From contig NZ_LT985188.1 in NCBI RefSeq assembly GCF_900289045.1, forward strand, positions 558,001 to 622,000: a DNA stretch of 64,000 nucleotides. Direction: 5' to 3'. The position numbers and the translations under genes were made by a program. Under the pieces are notes generated by a model, which worked only from the letters and a program-made list of their open reading frames with translations, searched no databases and was not told where the DNA came from. Below are positions 1-7,698 of this stretch, in pieces; positions within the stretch are counted from its first letter, which is position 1; each line of letters opens with the position of its first letter. The DNA comes from Micropruina glycogenica (GTDB lineage: Bacteria > Actinomycetota > Actinomycetes > Propionibacteriales > Propionibacteriaceae).

Positions 1-1
1 G

Positions 2-133
2 CTGCGCGTCAATGCCGACAGTGCCGAGTACTGGGACACCCCGGGAGGCGTGGGCGTGCTGCTCGGCGTGCTCAAGGCGAAGCTCACCGGCGACAAGCCG
101 CAATCGGGCGAAAGCGCGACCGTTCAACTCTGA
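2..133 (+). CDS. C-terminal end of a pyridoxamine-phosphate-oxidase-like (general stress) protein, partial
   Basis: The first 43 codons run open from the window edge to a TGA at 131-133. The peptide contains the stretch NADSAEYWDTPGG followed by a short helix-like segment and a tail with GDKPQSGESATVQL. This ending resembles the C-terminus of the split-barrel flavin-binding general stress proteins (PPOX fold), where a tyrosine/tryptophan pair precedes a glycine turn. The start and the flavin-binding part lie outside the window, so activity cannot be judged. The gene converges on the RND exporter, whose stop is 90 bases downstream. Confidence 0.55.
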   Translation: MRVNADSAEYWDTPGGVGVLLGVLKAKLTGDKPQSGESATVQL

Positions 134-223
134 CCACTGCCGACCCCCCCGCCACGGGGGCGGCGCCCACCATGCATTCCCCCGCAGGTGGTCGCCGTCC
201 CCGTCTCATGTCGGCTGGGCGAC

Positions 224-3200
224 CTACTGGCTGCCCGCCCCCGCCGGACGACCCTCAACCGGTGCGTCGGCCGACGTCTCGTCACCCTCGACCGCATTCT
301 GGTCGGCCTTGGCCGCCAACCGTTGCGCCTTGCGGTCGCGGCGGTTCTGCCGCCACGTCTCGAGCAGGTCGTAGAGCACCGGCACCAGAATCAGCGTCAG
401 CAGCGTCGAACTCACCAGGCCGCCGATCACCACGATGGCCAGGGGTTTCGAAATGAACACCCCGCCGCCGGTCAGCCCCAGCCCCATCGGCACAAGGGCG
501 AAGATGGTGGCCAGGGCGGTCATGATGATCGGCCGCACCCGCAGCCTGGCCCCGGCCTGAATGGAATCGTCGACGCCCGCGCCGGCCTTTCGTTTCTGGT
601 TGATCAGGTCGATCAGCACGATCGCGTTGGTGACCACGATGCCGATCAGCATCAGCAGGCCGATCATGCTGGGCACGCCGAGCGGCGTGTCGGTGAGCAA
701 CGACAGCCCCAAAGCGCCCGTCGCCGCGAACGGAATCGAGATCAGGAGCAGCAGCGGCTGCAGCAGCGATCCAAAGGTGGCCACCATGATCAGGTACACC
801 ACCGCGATCGCCACCAGCATCGCGAGGCCGAGCTGCGCGAACGACTCCTGCTGCTGCTGCGACACCCCACCGATGCGCACCGTGACGCCGTCCGGCAGGT
901 CGAGGGCGGCGAGCCCCTGGGTGATGCGGGTCGTGGTGGTGCCCAGGTCGGACGACTCCGAGCTGGCCGAGATGGTCGCGGCCCGGATGCCGTTGACGCG
1001 GGTGACCGACGCGGGTGCCTGAACCAGCTTCACCGTGGCCACGTCAGAGAGTCGCACCGCGTCGGCGGTCGCCTCGGCCGCGGCCTTGCTCTGGTCTTGG
1101 ATCGACTGCTGGATGGCCTGGGCGTCGAGCGACTTCTCGCGCTGCTCCGCCAGCGCGTCCAATTGCTTGTCGACCTGGGTGACCCCCGACTTGGCCTGAG
1201 CCAGTGCGCTGCTCAGCTGGGCTACCTGCATGGACACGCCGGATACAGCCTGAGTCAGTTTGAGCACCGCGTCCGAGGTGGCCGGCAGGCACCCAGGGGG
1301 CAGGAGGGCCCCCGAGCAGACGGGAATCTGCTGGACCGCCTCAAGCTGTGACTGCAGGCTGGCCAGGTTCTTCTTGGCCTTGGCGAGCTGACTGTTGAGG
1401 GTCTTCTGTGCCTTCACCGCCTCCGCACGGCTCTTCTTCAGCGCCGCGACCTGGTCGTTGTAGGCCGCAGTGGCGTCCTTCTTCGACTGCGCGGTGACCT
1501 TCTCGGAGCGCTTCTGCACCGCGTCCGCGGCGTCCGACTTGGCGTTGGCGTTCATGAGTTGGGTGACCGGCAGCTTGATGTCGCGCAACTCGTCGATGTT
1601 CTGCACCGGCGTCTGTGAGCGCAGATACACGTTCAGCGTGGTGTCGCCCTCGGCCAGGGTGCCGATCAACTGTCCGCGCACCGACCGTGCCACGGCCTGC
1701 CCGATGGACGCCTGGGTCATGCCCAGGTCGGCCGCCTTGCCTTCTTTGACGTCCACCGACAGCATGTCGCGGGCCGCTGCCAGGTCGCTGTTCACGTTGG
1801 TGAGGCCGGGAATGCCCTGCATCATCGCCAGCACTCGGTCGTTGGCGGTCTGCAGAAGCGTCGAGTCCGAGCTTTCGACGTACACCACGACACCGGTGCT
1901 GGAGCCGCCGGCACCGATCGACACCTCGACCTCGCCGACGTCGGGCCCCATCTCGGCGATCTGCTGCCGCAGCCGGTTGGCGGTGTCTGTGGCGTTGCTG
2001 CCGGCCTTCAGGGGCACCGTGAACCGGGCCTCGTTCGAGTCGGCCCGGGCGGCCAGAAACACCGCCGAGCTGCCGCTGCCGATGGTGGTCGAGTAGGTCT
2101 GCACCGAGGGGTCGGCCGCCAACAGACCTTCGATCTTGGTCGCTGCCTTGTCGGTTTCACTCAAGCCCGTGCCCGAGGGCAGTTTCTGGGTGATCGCCAG
2201 ACTTTCGGTGCCGGTGCTGCCGATGAAGTCGGTCTTGAGCCGCGGCACCAACGCCAGGGTGCCGGCGAACACCAGAACCGCCAGCAGCAGGGTGAGCCAG
2301 CGGTGCCCGAGCGCCCAGTTGAGCACCGGCAGATAGGACTTCTGCAGCCAGGTGTCCTTCTCTTCGGACGCCCCCGCGGCCTCGATCTTGGCCTGTTGCT
2401 TGGCGGTGGGCCGCATGAACCACGAGGCGAACACGGGCACCACCGTCAGCGACACGATCAGGGACGCCAGCAGGGCCACCACCGCAGCGACGGCGAAGGG
2501 GCGAAAGATCTCGCCCGCCTGCCCACCGACCAGGCCGATGGGCAGGAACACTGCGACGGTGGTGAGCGTCGACGACGTGACGGCGCCGCTCACCTCTTTG
2601 ACGGCGTTGATGATCGACTTGCGACCGAACTCGCCGTCGCCCTGGTGTCGTTTGATGTTCTCGATCACCACGATGGAGTCGTCGACGACTCGGCCGACGG
2701 CGACCGTCAACGCGGCCAGGGTGAGAATGTTCAGGGTGTAGCCACCCACCCACAGCCCGATCAGGGCGATCAGCAGCGACAGCGGAATCGAGATCGCGGT
2801 GATCAGCGTGGGGCGCAGCGACTGCAGAAACAGCAGGATCACGAACACGGCCATCGCCAGGCCGATGCCGCCTTCGACGGTCAGGTCATGCACCGACTGC
2901 TCGATGTAGGGGGCCTGGTCGAACACCGTGACGAACTTGGCGTTGTTGCCCAGGGCACGTTCGAGTTCGGGGAGTCGGTCGGCGATGCCGTGGGCCACCG
3001 TGACGGTGTTGGCGTCGGGGGTCTTGATGATCTGCAGGGTGAGGGAGGTGCGTCCGTCGACGCGCGAAATGCTCGTGGTGGCGACGGGCGCCTCTTTGAC
3101 GGTGGCCAACTCGCTGAGCTTCACCGGGCCGTCGGTGCCCTGCAGCCGCAGGTTCTTGATCTCGTCGACCGTTGAGTAGGTGGTGCCCGTCTGCACGTCG

Positions 3201-3874
3201 AGATTGGCCGTGTCGGTGCGCATCGTGCCCGAGGGAATCGCGTTGGCGTTCGCGGCGAACAACTGCGCGATCGTGGTCGGGTCGACGCCGTAGTCGGCCA
3301 GCTTCGACTGCTTGTAGGTGATGACGATCTCGCGCTCTTCTTTGCCCGACACGGTCACGTCGCGAACGCCGGGCACCGACTTGAGTTCGGGTGCGACGGT
3401 GTCGGTGACCTTCTGCGACAACACGTTCAGGTCTTCGTCGCTTGACAGGGCCAGTACAGCGACCGGAATGTCATCGGTGCCGCCGGTGATCACGGTGGGG
3501 TCGACGTTGGCCGGCAGTCCGCCCGAGATCGAGTCGACGGCGCTGCGCAGTTTGTTGGCCATGTCGTCGGCGGCGATGCCGTAGTCCCACTGGACGGTCA
3601 CTTGCGACACGCCGCTGGAACTGACAGAGGTCACCGAGGTGACCCCGTCGACCGCTTTCACGGCGGCCTCGATCGGCTTGCTCACCTGGGCTTCGACGAC
3701 CTCGGGGCTGGCGCCGGCGTAGACGCTCACGACGTTGCCGCGCGGCACGTCGATCGAGGGGATGAGTTCCTGCTTCAGAGCGGTGGTGGCGTAGACGCCC
3801 AAGCCGATGATGAGCAGGCTGAGCAGCAGCACCACCGTGCGGTGGGCAAGGCTGAGTTTGGTCAGGCGCAGCAC
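224..3874 (-). CDS. RND (AcrB-family) efflux permease with an inserted coiled coil
   Basis: A protein of about 1216 residues with the two-fold repeated architecture of the hydrophobe/amphiphile RND family: TM1 at about residues 9-33, a porter domain, TM2-6, then a second half ending in a cluster of membrane segments (the ALVPMGLGL region). Proton-driven export of small lipophilic compounds is the family role. I start at the GTG at 3872-3874, because GAAGGGG lies a few bases upstream and TM1 follows at once; an upstream in-frame ATG at 3973 would run through the regulatory region. Residues ~772-933, inside the second extracellular domain, are unlike usual RND pumps: about 160 residues of Lys/Ala/Gln-rich heptads (KKSRAEAVKAQKTLNSQ) interrupted by PVCSGALLPPGC. 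No periplasmic adaptor gene is adjacent. It is divergent from a MarR regulator that probably controls it. Confidence 0.9.
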   Translation of the reverse strand: MLRLTKLSLAHRTVVLLLSLLIIGLGVYATTALKQELIPSIDVPRGNVVSVYAGASPEVVEAQVSKPIEAAVKAVDGVTSVTSVSSSGVSQVTVQWDYGIAADDMANKLRSAVDSISGGLPANVDPTVITGGTDDIPVAVLALSSDEDLNVLSQKVTDTVAPELKSVPGVRDVTVSGKEEREIVITYKQSKLADYGVDPTTIAQLFAANANAIPSGTMRTDTANLDVQTGTTYSTVDEIKNLRLQGTDGPVKLSELATVKEAPVATTSISRVDGRTSLTLQIIKTPDANTVTVAHGIADRLPELERALGNNAKFVTVFDQAPYIEQSVHDLTVEGGIGLAMAVFVILLFLQSLRPTLITAISIPLSLLIALIGLWVGGYTLNILTLAALTVAVGRVVDDSIVVIENIKRHQGDGEFGRKSIINAVKEVSGAVTSSTLTTVAVFLPIGLVGGQAGEIFRPFAVAAVVALLASLIVSLTVVPVFASWFMRPTAKQQAKIEAAGASEEKDTWLQKSYLPVLNWALGHRWLTLLLAVLVFAGTLALVPRLKTDFIGSTGTESLAITQKLPSGTGLSETDKAATKIEGLLAADPSVQTYSTTIGSGSSAVFLAARADSNEARFTVPLKAGSNATDTANRLRQQIAEMGPDVGEVEVSIGAGGSSTGVVVYVESSDSTLLQTANDRVLAMMQGIPGLTNVNSDLAAARDMLSVDVKEGKAADLGMTQASIGQAVARSVRGQLIGTLAEGDTTLNVYLRSQTPVQNIDELRDIKLPVTQLMNANAKSDAADAVQKRSEKVTAQSKKDATAAYNDQVAALKKSRAEAVKAQKTLNSQLAKAKKNLASLQSQLEAVQQIPVCSGALLPPGCLPATSDAVLKLTQAVSGVSMQVAQLSSALAQAKSGVTQVDKQLDALAEQREKSLDAQAIQQSIQDQSKAAAEATADAVRLSDVATVKLVQAPASVTRVNGIRAATISASSESSDLGTTTTRITQGLAALDLPDGVTVRIGGVSQQQQESFAQLGLAMLVAIAVVYLIMVATFGSLLQPLLLLISIPFAATGALGLSLLTDTPLGVPSMIGLLMLIGIVVTNAIVLIDLINQKRKAGAGVDDSIQAGARLRVRPIIMTALATIFALVPMGLGLTGGGVFISKPLAIVVIGGLVSSTLLTLILVPVLYDLLETWRQNRRDRKAQRLAAKADQNAVEGDETSADAPVEGRPAGAGSQ

Positions 3875-3932
3875 AGTTTCCCCTTCGTCCGCCCCTGCGG
3901 CGGGCAACGCGTGGCCTGGGCCGACCACATCG

Positions 3933-3966
3933 GTTAGTGTAGCCCTAACTATTTCTGTAACAGAAA
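3933..3966. promoter_or_regulatory. Divergent operator region between RND exporter and MarR regulator
   Basis: Two inverted repeats sit between the divergent starts. TTTCTGTAACAGAAA (3952-3966) has two perfect 7-bp arms around one base and ends 11 bases before the MarR GTG. GTTAG/CTAAC (3933-3937 and 3945-3949) lies just upstream. The first is the size and symmetry of a MarR-dimer site, so autoregulation together with repression of the exporter is the simplest reading. The second also partly resembles an IdeR/DtxR iron box (about 13 of 19 positions by eye). Confidence 0.5.
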
Positions 3967-3976
3967 GCTTCATGCC

Positions 3977-4465
3977 GTGCGGTCATTCGAGGCGGTCGGA
4001 ACCGACCCGCAGCGCGTTGCGCTCGCCGCCGAGGTTGTGCGCATCAACGCCCGCATTCACGATCGGGCGATGGCTCTGGTCGGGCCGATGCCGGTACCCC
4101 CCGACGTGACGATTCAGCAGTTGCGGGTGCTCGATCACGTGATGAAGCAGCCGGGACTGTCGGGGCAGGAACTGGGCGCCCTGCTGGGCGTCAGCGCGCC
4201 CACTGCCAGCGGCTTGGTGGAGCGCATGGTCGAAAAGGGGTTGATCAGTCGCACCGACGACGTCGACGACCGGCGGGTGCGCCGGCTGCACCCCACCGAG
4301 GCCGGGCTCGACACGATGCGCCGGCTCGACTCGATGTTCGAGCGGGCGCTGGCCGTGGTGCTGCAGGAGCTGTCGACCGCCGACTTGGAGCTGTTGTGCC
4401 AGGGAGCGCAGGCGATGTTGTCGGCCATTGAACGGGTGCGCGCCCGGCACCAGGGCGAGGCCTGA
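3977..4465 (+). CDS. MarR-family transcriptional regulator
   Basis: 162 residues from a GTG start. The centre is a winged helix: LRVLDHVMKQPGLSGQEL, then the recognition helix region SAPTASGLVERMVEKGLI, then a wing with DDVDDRRVRRLHPT, the DxRxxR-type signature of MarR proteins. The flanking helices would form the dimer interface. It is transcribed away from the RND exporter and a 15-bp palindrome lies immediately upstream of the start, so it is likely a ligand-responsive repressor of that exporter and of itself. No strong Shine-Dalgarno is visible; a short leader is possible. Confidence 0.85.
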   Translation: MRSFEAVGTDPQRVALAAEVVRINARIHDRAMALVGPMPVPPDVTIQQLRVLDHVMKQPGLSGQELGALLGVSAPTASGLVERMVEKGLISRTDDVDDRRVRRLHPTEAGLDTMRRLDSMFERALAVVLQELSTADLELLCQGAQAMLSAIERVRARHQGEA

Positions 4466-4491
4466 GCTTTCGCGGGTCGAGGTCGTCCGCG

Positions 4492-4665
4492 GGTCGAGCT
4501 TGTCGAGACCTGATTCCGATGGACTTCGGGCGCCGCGCAACTCACCGATGCTCCAGCCGCAGTCGGCACGGCGGTGTCGTTGGTCGAGCTTGTCGAGACT
4601 TCATCCCGAAGGGCTTCGGACGCCGCCCAGCTCACCGATGCTCCAGCGGCAGCCGCGCAACGGTG
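4492..4665. repeat. Imperfect ~85-bp direct repeat covering the 3' end of the GNAT gene
   Basis: Two copies start at 4492 and 4582 (period 90). Each opens with GGTCGAGCTTGTCGAGAC, the dispersed repeat seen elsewhere in this window, and continues through CTCACCGATGCTCCAGC. The second copy contains the stop codon and last codons of the GNAT gene; the first is a diverged, non-coding duplicate downstream. This looks like a tandem duplication of a gene end plus the repeat. Confidence 0.6.
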
Positions 4666-5186
4666 GGCCATGGGTCGTCCACCAGTCGTCCGTAGGTGAG
4701 CACGTCGACCCGATCGCCCTCCACCAGCAGCTTGCGCCGCTCGAGCCCTTCGGGCACGAACCCGGCCGTGCGAGCGACCGACTCCGAGGCGGGGTTGTTC
4801 ACTCGGTGGCCGAGTTCGAGGCGATCCAGCCCGCCGTCGGTGAGGGCCCAGTCGGCGACGGTGGCGGCGGCTCGCGTCGTCCAACCCCTGCCGTGAAACC
4901 CGGCGTGCATCCAGTACCACAGCCACCCGTTGCGGTTGGGCTGGTCAATGCTGATGCCGACCGCCCCGACCACGCGGTCGTGCACTGTGACGCCGAACAC
5001 GACGTGGGGCCCGTCCAGCAGGGTGGCGAGGTAGTGTGCGGCCGTGTCGAGGCTGGTCACGCCGCCCTGGCGGGCCATGTCGGTGGCCGAGGCGAAGGCG
5101 GCGAGCACGTCGGCGGCGTCGTCGGGGCGAATCGGACGCAAGCCCGGCTCGTCGGGGTGCGGCGGACGGGCCGACGTCGTGTTCAC
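4632..5186 (-). CDS. GNAT-family N-acetyltransferase (RimJ/RimL-like)
   Basis: 184 residues. After the opening LRPIRPDDAADV strand-helix, residues 63-82 form the core strands, and GFHGRGWTTRA (96-106) is the pyrophosphate-binding loop for acetyl-CoA. The C-terminal NNPASESVARTAGFVPEG is the motif of the RimJ/RimL branch, which acetylates protein N-termini or small amines. The substrate cannot be inferred. The start overlaps the stop of the upstream RHH/VOC gene by four bases, implying translational coupling. A partial copy of its 3' end lies downstream. Confidence 0.85.
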   Translation of the reverse strand: MNTTSARPPHPDEPGLRPIRPDDAADVLAAFASATDMARQGGVTSLDTAAHYLATLLDGPHVVFGVTVHDRVVGAVGISIDQPNRNGWLWYWMHAGFHGRGWTTRAAATVADWALTDGGLDRLELGHRVNNPASESVARTAGFVPEGLERRKLLVEGDRVDVLTYGRLVDDPWPTVARLPLEHR

Positions 5187-5755
5187 CCGATCAGTTCAGC
5201 ATCGATCTCGTTGACTTTCACCAGCAGGCCATCGGGGGTGCGTAGCTGCAATTGCCGCCCGAAACCCTCGTCGCTGGTCGGCTGGGCGACCTTCACGCCC
5301 GCATCTCGCGCGCGACGCTCCACGTGTTCGAGCGGCGTGCGCGATTCGAAGGTCAACTCGACGGAGGCCTCGCCCTGGTCGGGGTTGGGCGGGTGGGCGA
5401 GCAGCCCGATCTCGGCGCCGCCGATGGCCACCTGCACCCAGTCACCGTCGCGGCTGCCCTGCCCGATGCGTCCACCGAGCGCCTCCAGCAGCGTGACGGT
5501 GCCGGCCAGGTCGTGCACGTGCACCAGCGGTTGGAGCAGCAGGTCGGGGGAGGATGGGTCGGCGTCTTCGGGTGCGTCGGGGGACTCGCCCGCCGAGAGA
5601 TCGTCCGACTCGGGGTTCTCTTGCTGCCAGTCGCCCAAGTAGCCGGAGCAGATGCGGTTGAGCAGCGCTGACAAGGAAAGGTCTGAATCGAGTGCGCGGC
5701 GCTTCAGGGCCGTGATCAGTCTTTGGTCGAGGGTCACGCTCAGTTGTGCGGTCAC
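5183..5755 (-). CDS. Ribbon-helix-helix / VOC (glyoxalase-fold) fusion protein
   Basis: 190 residues in two parts. Residues 3-40 (LSVTLDQRLITALKRRA, then LSLSALLNRICSGYL) fit a ribbon-helix-helix DNA-binding strand and two helices. An acidic Ser/Asp/Glu/Pro linker (~42-72) follows. Residues 73-187 (LVHVHDLAGTVTLLEALGG to TPDGLLVKVNEID) have the beta-alpha-beta-beta-beta pattern of the vicinal-oxygen-chelate fold, ending in the typical DPDG-like turn. The obvious metal ligands of glyoxalase enzymes are not conserved, so this is more likely a ligand sensor or resistance-type binding protein than an enzyme. It is cotranscribed with a GNAT. The regulator role is inference. Confidence 0.7.
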   Translation of the reverse strand: MTAQLSVTLDQRLITALKRRALDSDLSLSALLNRICSGYLGDWQQENPESDDLSAGESPDAPEDADPSSPDLLLQPLVHVHDLAGTVTLLEALGGRIGQGSRDGDWVQVAIGGAEIGLLAHPPNPDQGEASVELTFESRTPLEHVERRARDAGVKVAQPTSDEGFGRQLQLRTPDGLLVKVNEIDAELIG

Positions 5756-5806
5756 CGATCGACGCTATGCCGTTGCGCGCCACGTGTCACCACCCGGCGG
5801 GGTACC

Positions 5807-5886
5807 TGGCGTGGGTTGGGGACGGTTCCGAACTCGCGCCATCTGCCGTCCTGGCGTGGGTTGGGGACGGTTCCAAGCTCGCGCCA
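5807..5886. repeat. Two direct copies of the 35-bp GGGGACGGTTCC element
   Basis: Copies at 5807-5841 and 5852-5886 both read TGGCGTGGGTTGGGGACGG, then TTCC, then a tail ending CTCGCGCCA. They are near-identical to two copies at 32951-33031. The ends TGGCG and CGCCA are inverted. The copies lie between the RHH/VOC start and tRNA-Gly and encode nothing. Confidence 0.75.
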
Positions 5887-6011
5887 CCCGCCACCTGAGG
5901 TGGTCAGCGGTGGTGGCGGAACGTCCTGCCTTCGGCGTGCATGAGTTGGAGCCTGCGGAAGCTCAAACGTGCGGCGGCGGGCTCGTTTAGGACGCACCCG
6001 AACTCGACCGC

Positions 6012-6017
6012 TAGGCT
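6012..6017 (+). promoter_or_regulatory. Probable -10 box (TAGGCT) of tRNA-Gly
   Basis: TAGGCT lies 10 bases before the mature tRNA 5' end, the right distance for initiation a few bases upstream. The -35 region is weak (TTTAGG-like). The same TAGGNT hexamer precedes several leaderless genes here. Confidence 0.4.
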
Positions 6018-6027
6018 AATGACCCTT

Positions 6028-6098
6028 GCGGATGTAGCTCAATGGTAGAGCCCCAGTCTTCCAAACTGGCTACGCGGGTTCGATTCCCGTCATCCGCT
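6028..6098 (+). tRNA. tRNA-Gly (anticodon TCC)
   Basis: 71 bases fold as a complete cloverleaf: acceptor GCGGATG/CATCCGC, D stem GCTC/GAGC with loop AATGGTA, anticodon stem CCAGT/ACTGG with loop CTTCCAA (anticodon TCC, reading GGA/GGG), variable CTAC, T stem GCGGG/CCCGT with loop TTCGATT, discriminator T. The 3' CCA is not fully encoded. It lies 48 bases before the trigger factor start and might share its transcript. Confidence 0.97.
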
Positions 6099-6146
6099 CC
6101 GGTTCATGACCGCACCGATACAACCGACCACAACAGGAGCACCACG

Positions 6147-7538
6147 TTGCCCAGCACCGTCGAGCAGCTCAACCCGTCGCGGGTGAAGCTGACCGTGGAG
6201 ATCCCCTTCAGCGACCTCCAGCCCCACCTGACCAAGGCCTACCGCGAGATCGCGCAGAGCGTCAACATTCCCGGCTTCCGCAAGGGCAAGGTGCCCTCGG
6301 CGGTCATCGACCAACGGTTCGGCCGCGGCATGGTGCTGCAAGAGGCCATCAACGCCGCCCTGCCCAGTGCCTACGGCCAGGCCGTCGAGGCCAACAAGCT
6401 GATCCCGCTGGGTGACCCCGAGGTCGAGATCACCAAGCTTGAGGACGGCGACCTGGTCGAGTTCGTGGCCGAGGTCGACGTGCGCCCCGAGTTCGACCTG
6501 CCTGCGTTCAGCACCCTGACCGCAACCGTGCCGGTGCTCGCCGATCTCGACACCGAGATCGACAACCGCATCGCCATGATGCGCGAGCGCTTCGCCACCA
6601 GCACCGAGGTCGAGCGAGCGGCCGCCGAGGGTGACGTGGTCACCATCGACCTGGTCGGCACCCGCGACGGTGAGGAACTGCAAGACGCCACCGCCGAGGG
6701 CGTCACCTACACCATCGGCGCCGGCGGCATGCTCGACGGGCTCGACGAAGCCGTCACCGGCCTGAAGGCGGGGGAGTCCGCCGACTTCAGCTCGACCCTG
6801 GTCGGCGGCCCGCTGACCGGCGAGCCGGCCGACATTCACGTGACGGTGAGCAAGGTCTCTGAGCAGCAGTTGCCCGAGCTCGACGACGACTTCGCTCAGC
6901 TCGTGTCCGAGTTCGACACCGTCGACGAGATGAAGGCCGACCTCGGCCGGGGCGTGGAGCAGATGCTGCGATACGACCAGCTCAACGACGCCCGCGACAA
7001 GGTGCTCGAAGACCTGGTCGGCAAGGTCGAGTTCGACTTGCCCGCCAAGCTGCTCGCCAGCGAGGTCGACGCCCGACACAGCCAGATCAACGATCAGCTC
7101 AAGCGCGCCGGGCTCACCCTGGATCGCTACCTCGAGTCTGCCGACGAAGAGGCCGACACCGCCGATGAGTTCTGGGCCCTGGTCGACGCGCGGGCTGAGC
7201 AGAGCCTGCGTGCGCAGATTCTGCTCGACGCCATCGCAGACAGCAACGAGGTGGGCGTCGAGCAGCACGAGCTCACCGACCTGATCGTGCGCAAGGCCCA
7301 GCAGAACGGCAGCACGCCCGAGCAAGAGCTGCAGCACATGATGGAACACGACCACATGAGCGCCTGGATGCAAGAGATCCGGCGCAACAAGGCCCTGGGC
7401 CTGCTGCTGGCCGAGGCGACCGTGACCGACGAGGCCGGTGCCGTGGTCGACGTCAAGCCCGAGGTCATCACCGAAGCCGACGACGCTGCTGAGGACGAAG
7501 CGGACGCCGCCGTCGAAGACGAGGTCGAGAAGGCCTGA
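6147..7538 (+). CDS. tig: Trigger factor, ribosome-associated chaperone and prolyl isomerase
   Basis: 463 residues from TTG at 6147, chosen because AGGAG (6135-6139) sits seven bases upstream and the protein then begins in the conserved way, PSTVEQLNPSRVKL; reading further upstream would enter the tRNA. The N-terminal ribosome-binding domain has the signature GFRKGKVP. An FKBP-type isomerase domain occupies about 160-230 (GDVVTIDLVG to GLKAGESADF), followed by the helical C-terminal chaperone arms and an acidic tail. It catches nascent chains at the ribosome exit. Its place ahead of clpP1-clpP2-clpX is typical for bacteria, although two envelope genes intervene here. Confidence 0.96.
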   Translation: MPSTVEQLNPSRVKLTVEIPFSDLQPHLTKAYREIAQSVNIPGFRKGKVPSAVIDQRFGRGMVLQEAINAALPSAYGQAVEANKLIPLGDPEVEITKLEDGDLVEFVAEVDVRPEFDLPAFSTLTATVPVLADLDTEIDNRIAMMRERFATSTEVERAAAEGDVVTIDLVGTRDGEELQDATAEGVTYTIGAGGMLDGLDEAVTGLKAGESADFSSTLVGGPLTGEPADIHVTVSKVSEQQLPELDDDFAQLVSEFDTVDEMKADLGRGVEQMLRYDQLNDARDKVLEDLVGKVEFDLPAKLLASEVDARHSQINDQLKRAGLTLDRYLESADEEADTADEFWALVDARAEQSLRAQILLDAIADSNEVGVEQHELTDLIVRKAQQNGSTPEQELQHMMEHDHMSAWMQEIRRNKALGLLLAEATVTDEAGAVVDVKPEVITEADDAAEDEADAAVEDEVEKA

Positions 7539-7556
7539 CGCGTCACAGTCGAGATC

Positions 7557-7587
7557 GAACGCCCGCGAGTTCCACTCGCGGGCGTTC
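7557..7587 (+). terminator. Strong hairpin terminator after tig
   Basis: A perfect 13-bp stem, GAACGCCCGCGAG paired with CTCGCGGGCGTTC, encloses TTCCA, 19 bases after the tig stop. There is no long T tract, as is common in high-GC actinobacteria. Confidence 0.8.
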
Positions 7588-7698
7588 GTCCTCGGTTCGT
7601 GTCGCAGCCAAGCGGAGCGTCTTGGGCCAGAGAACGCGCCACAGTGGGTTTGGGCTGACGAGGTCCGGACGAGTTCAGAACCGGCGTTGCGGCATGCG

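Noticed and set aside
188-1351. Long open frame on the plus strand inside the RND gene
   Set aside because: Antisense by-product of high GC: no start context, composition rich in His/Arg/Gln, and the minus strand has a clear conserved protein.
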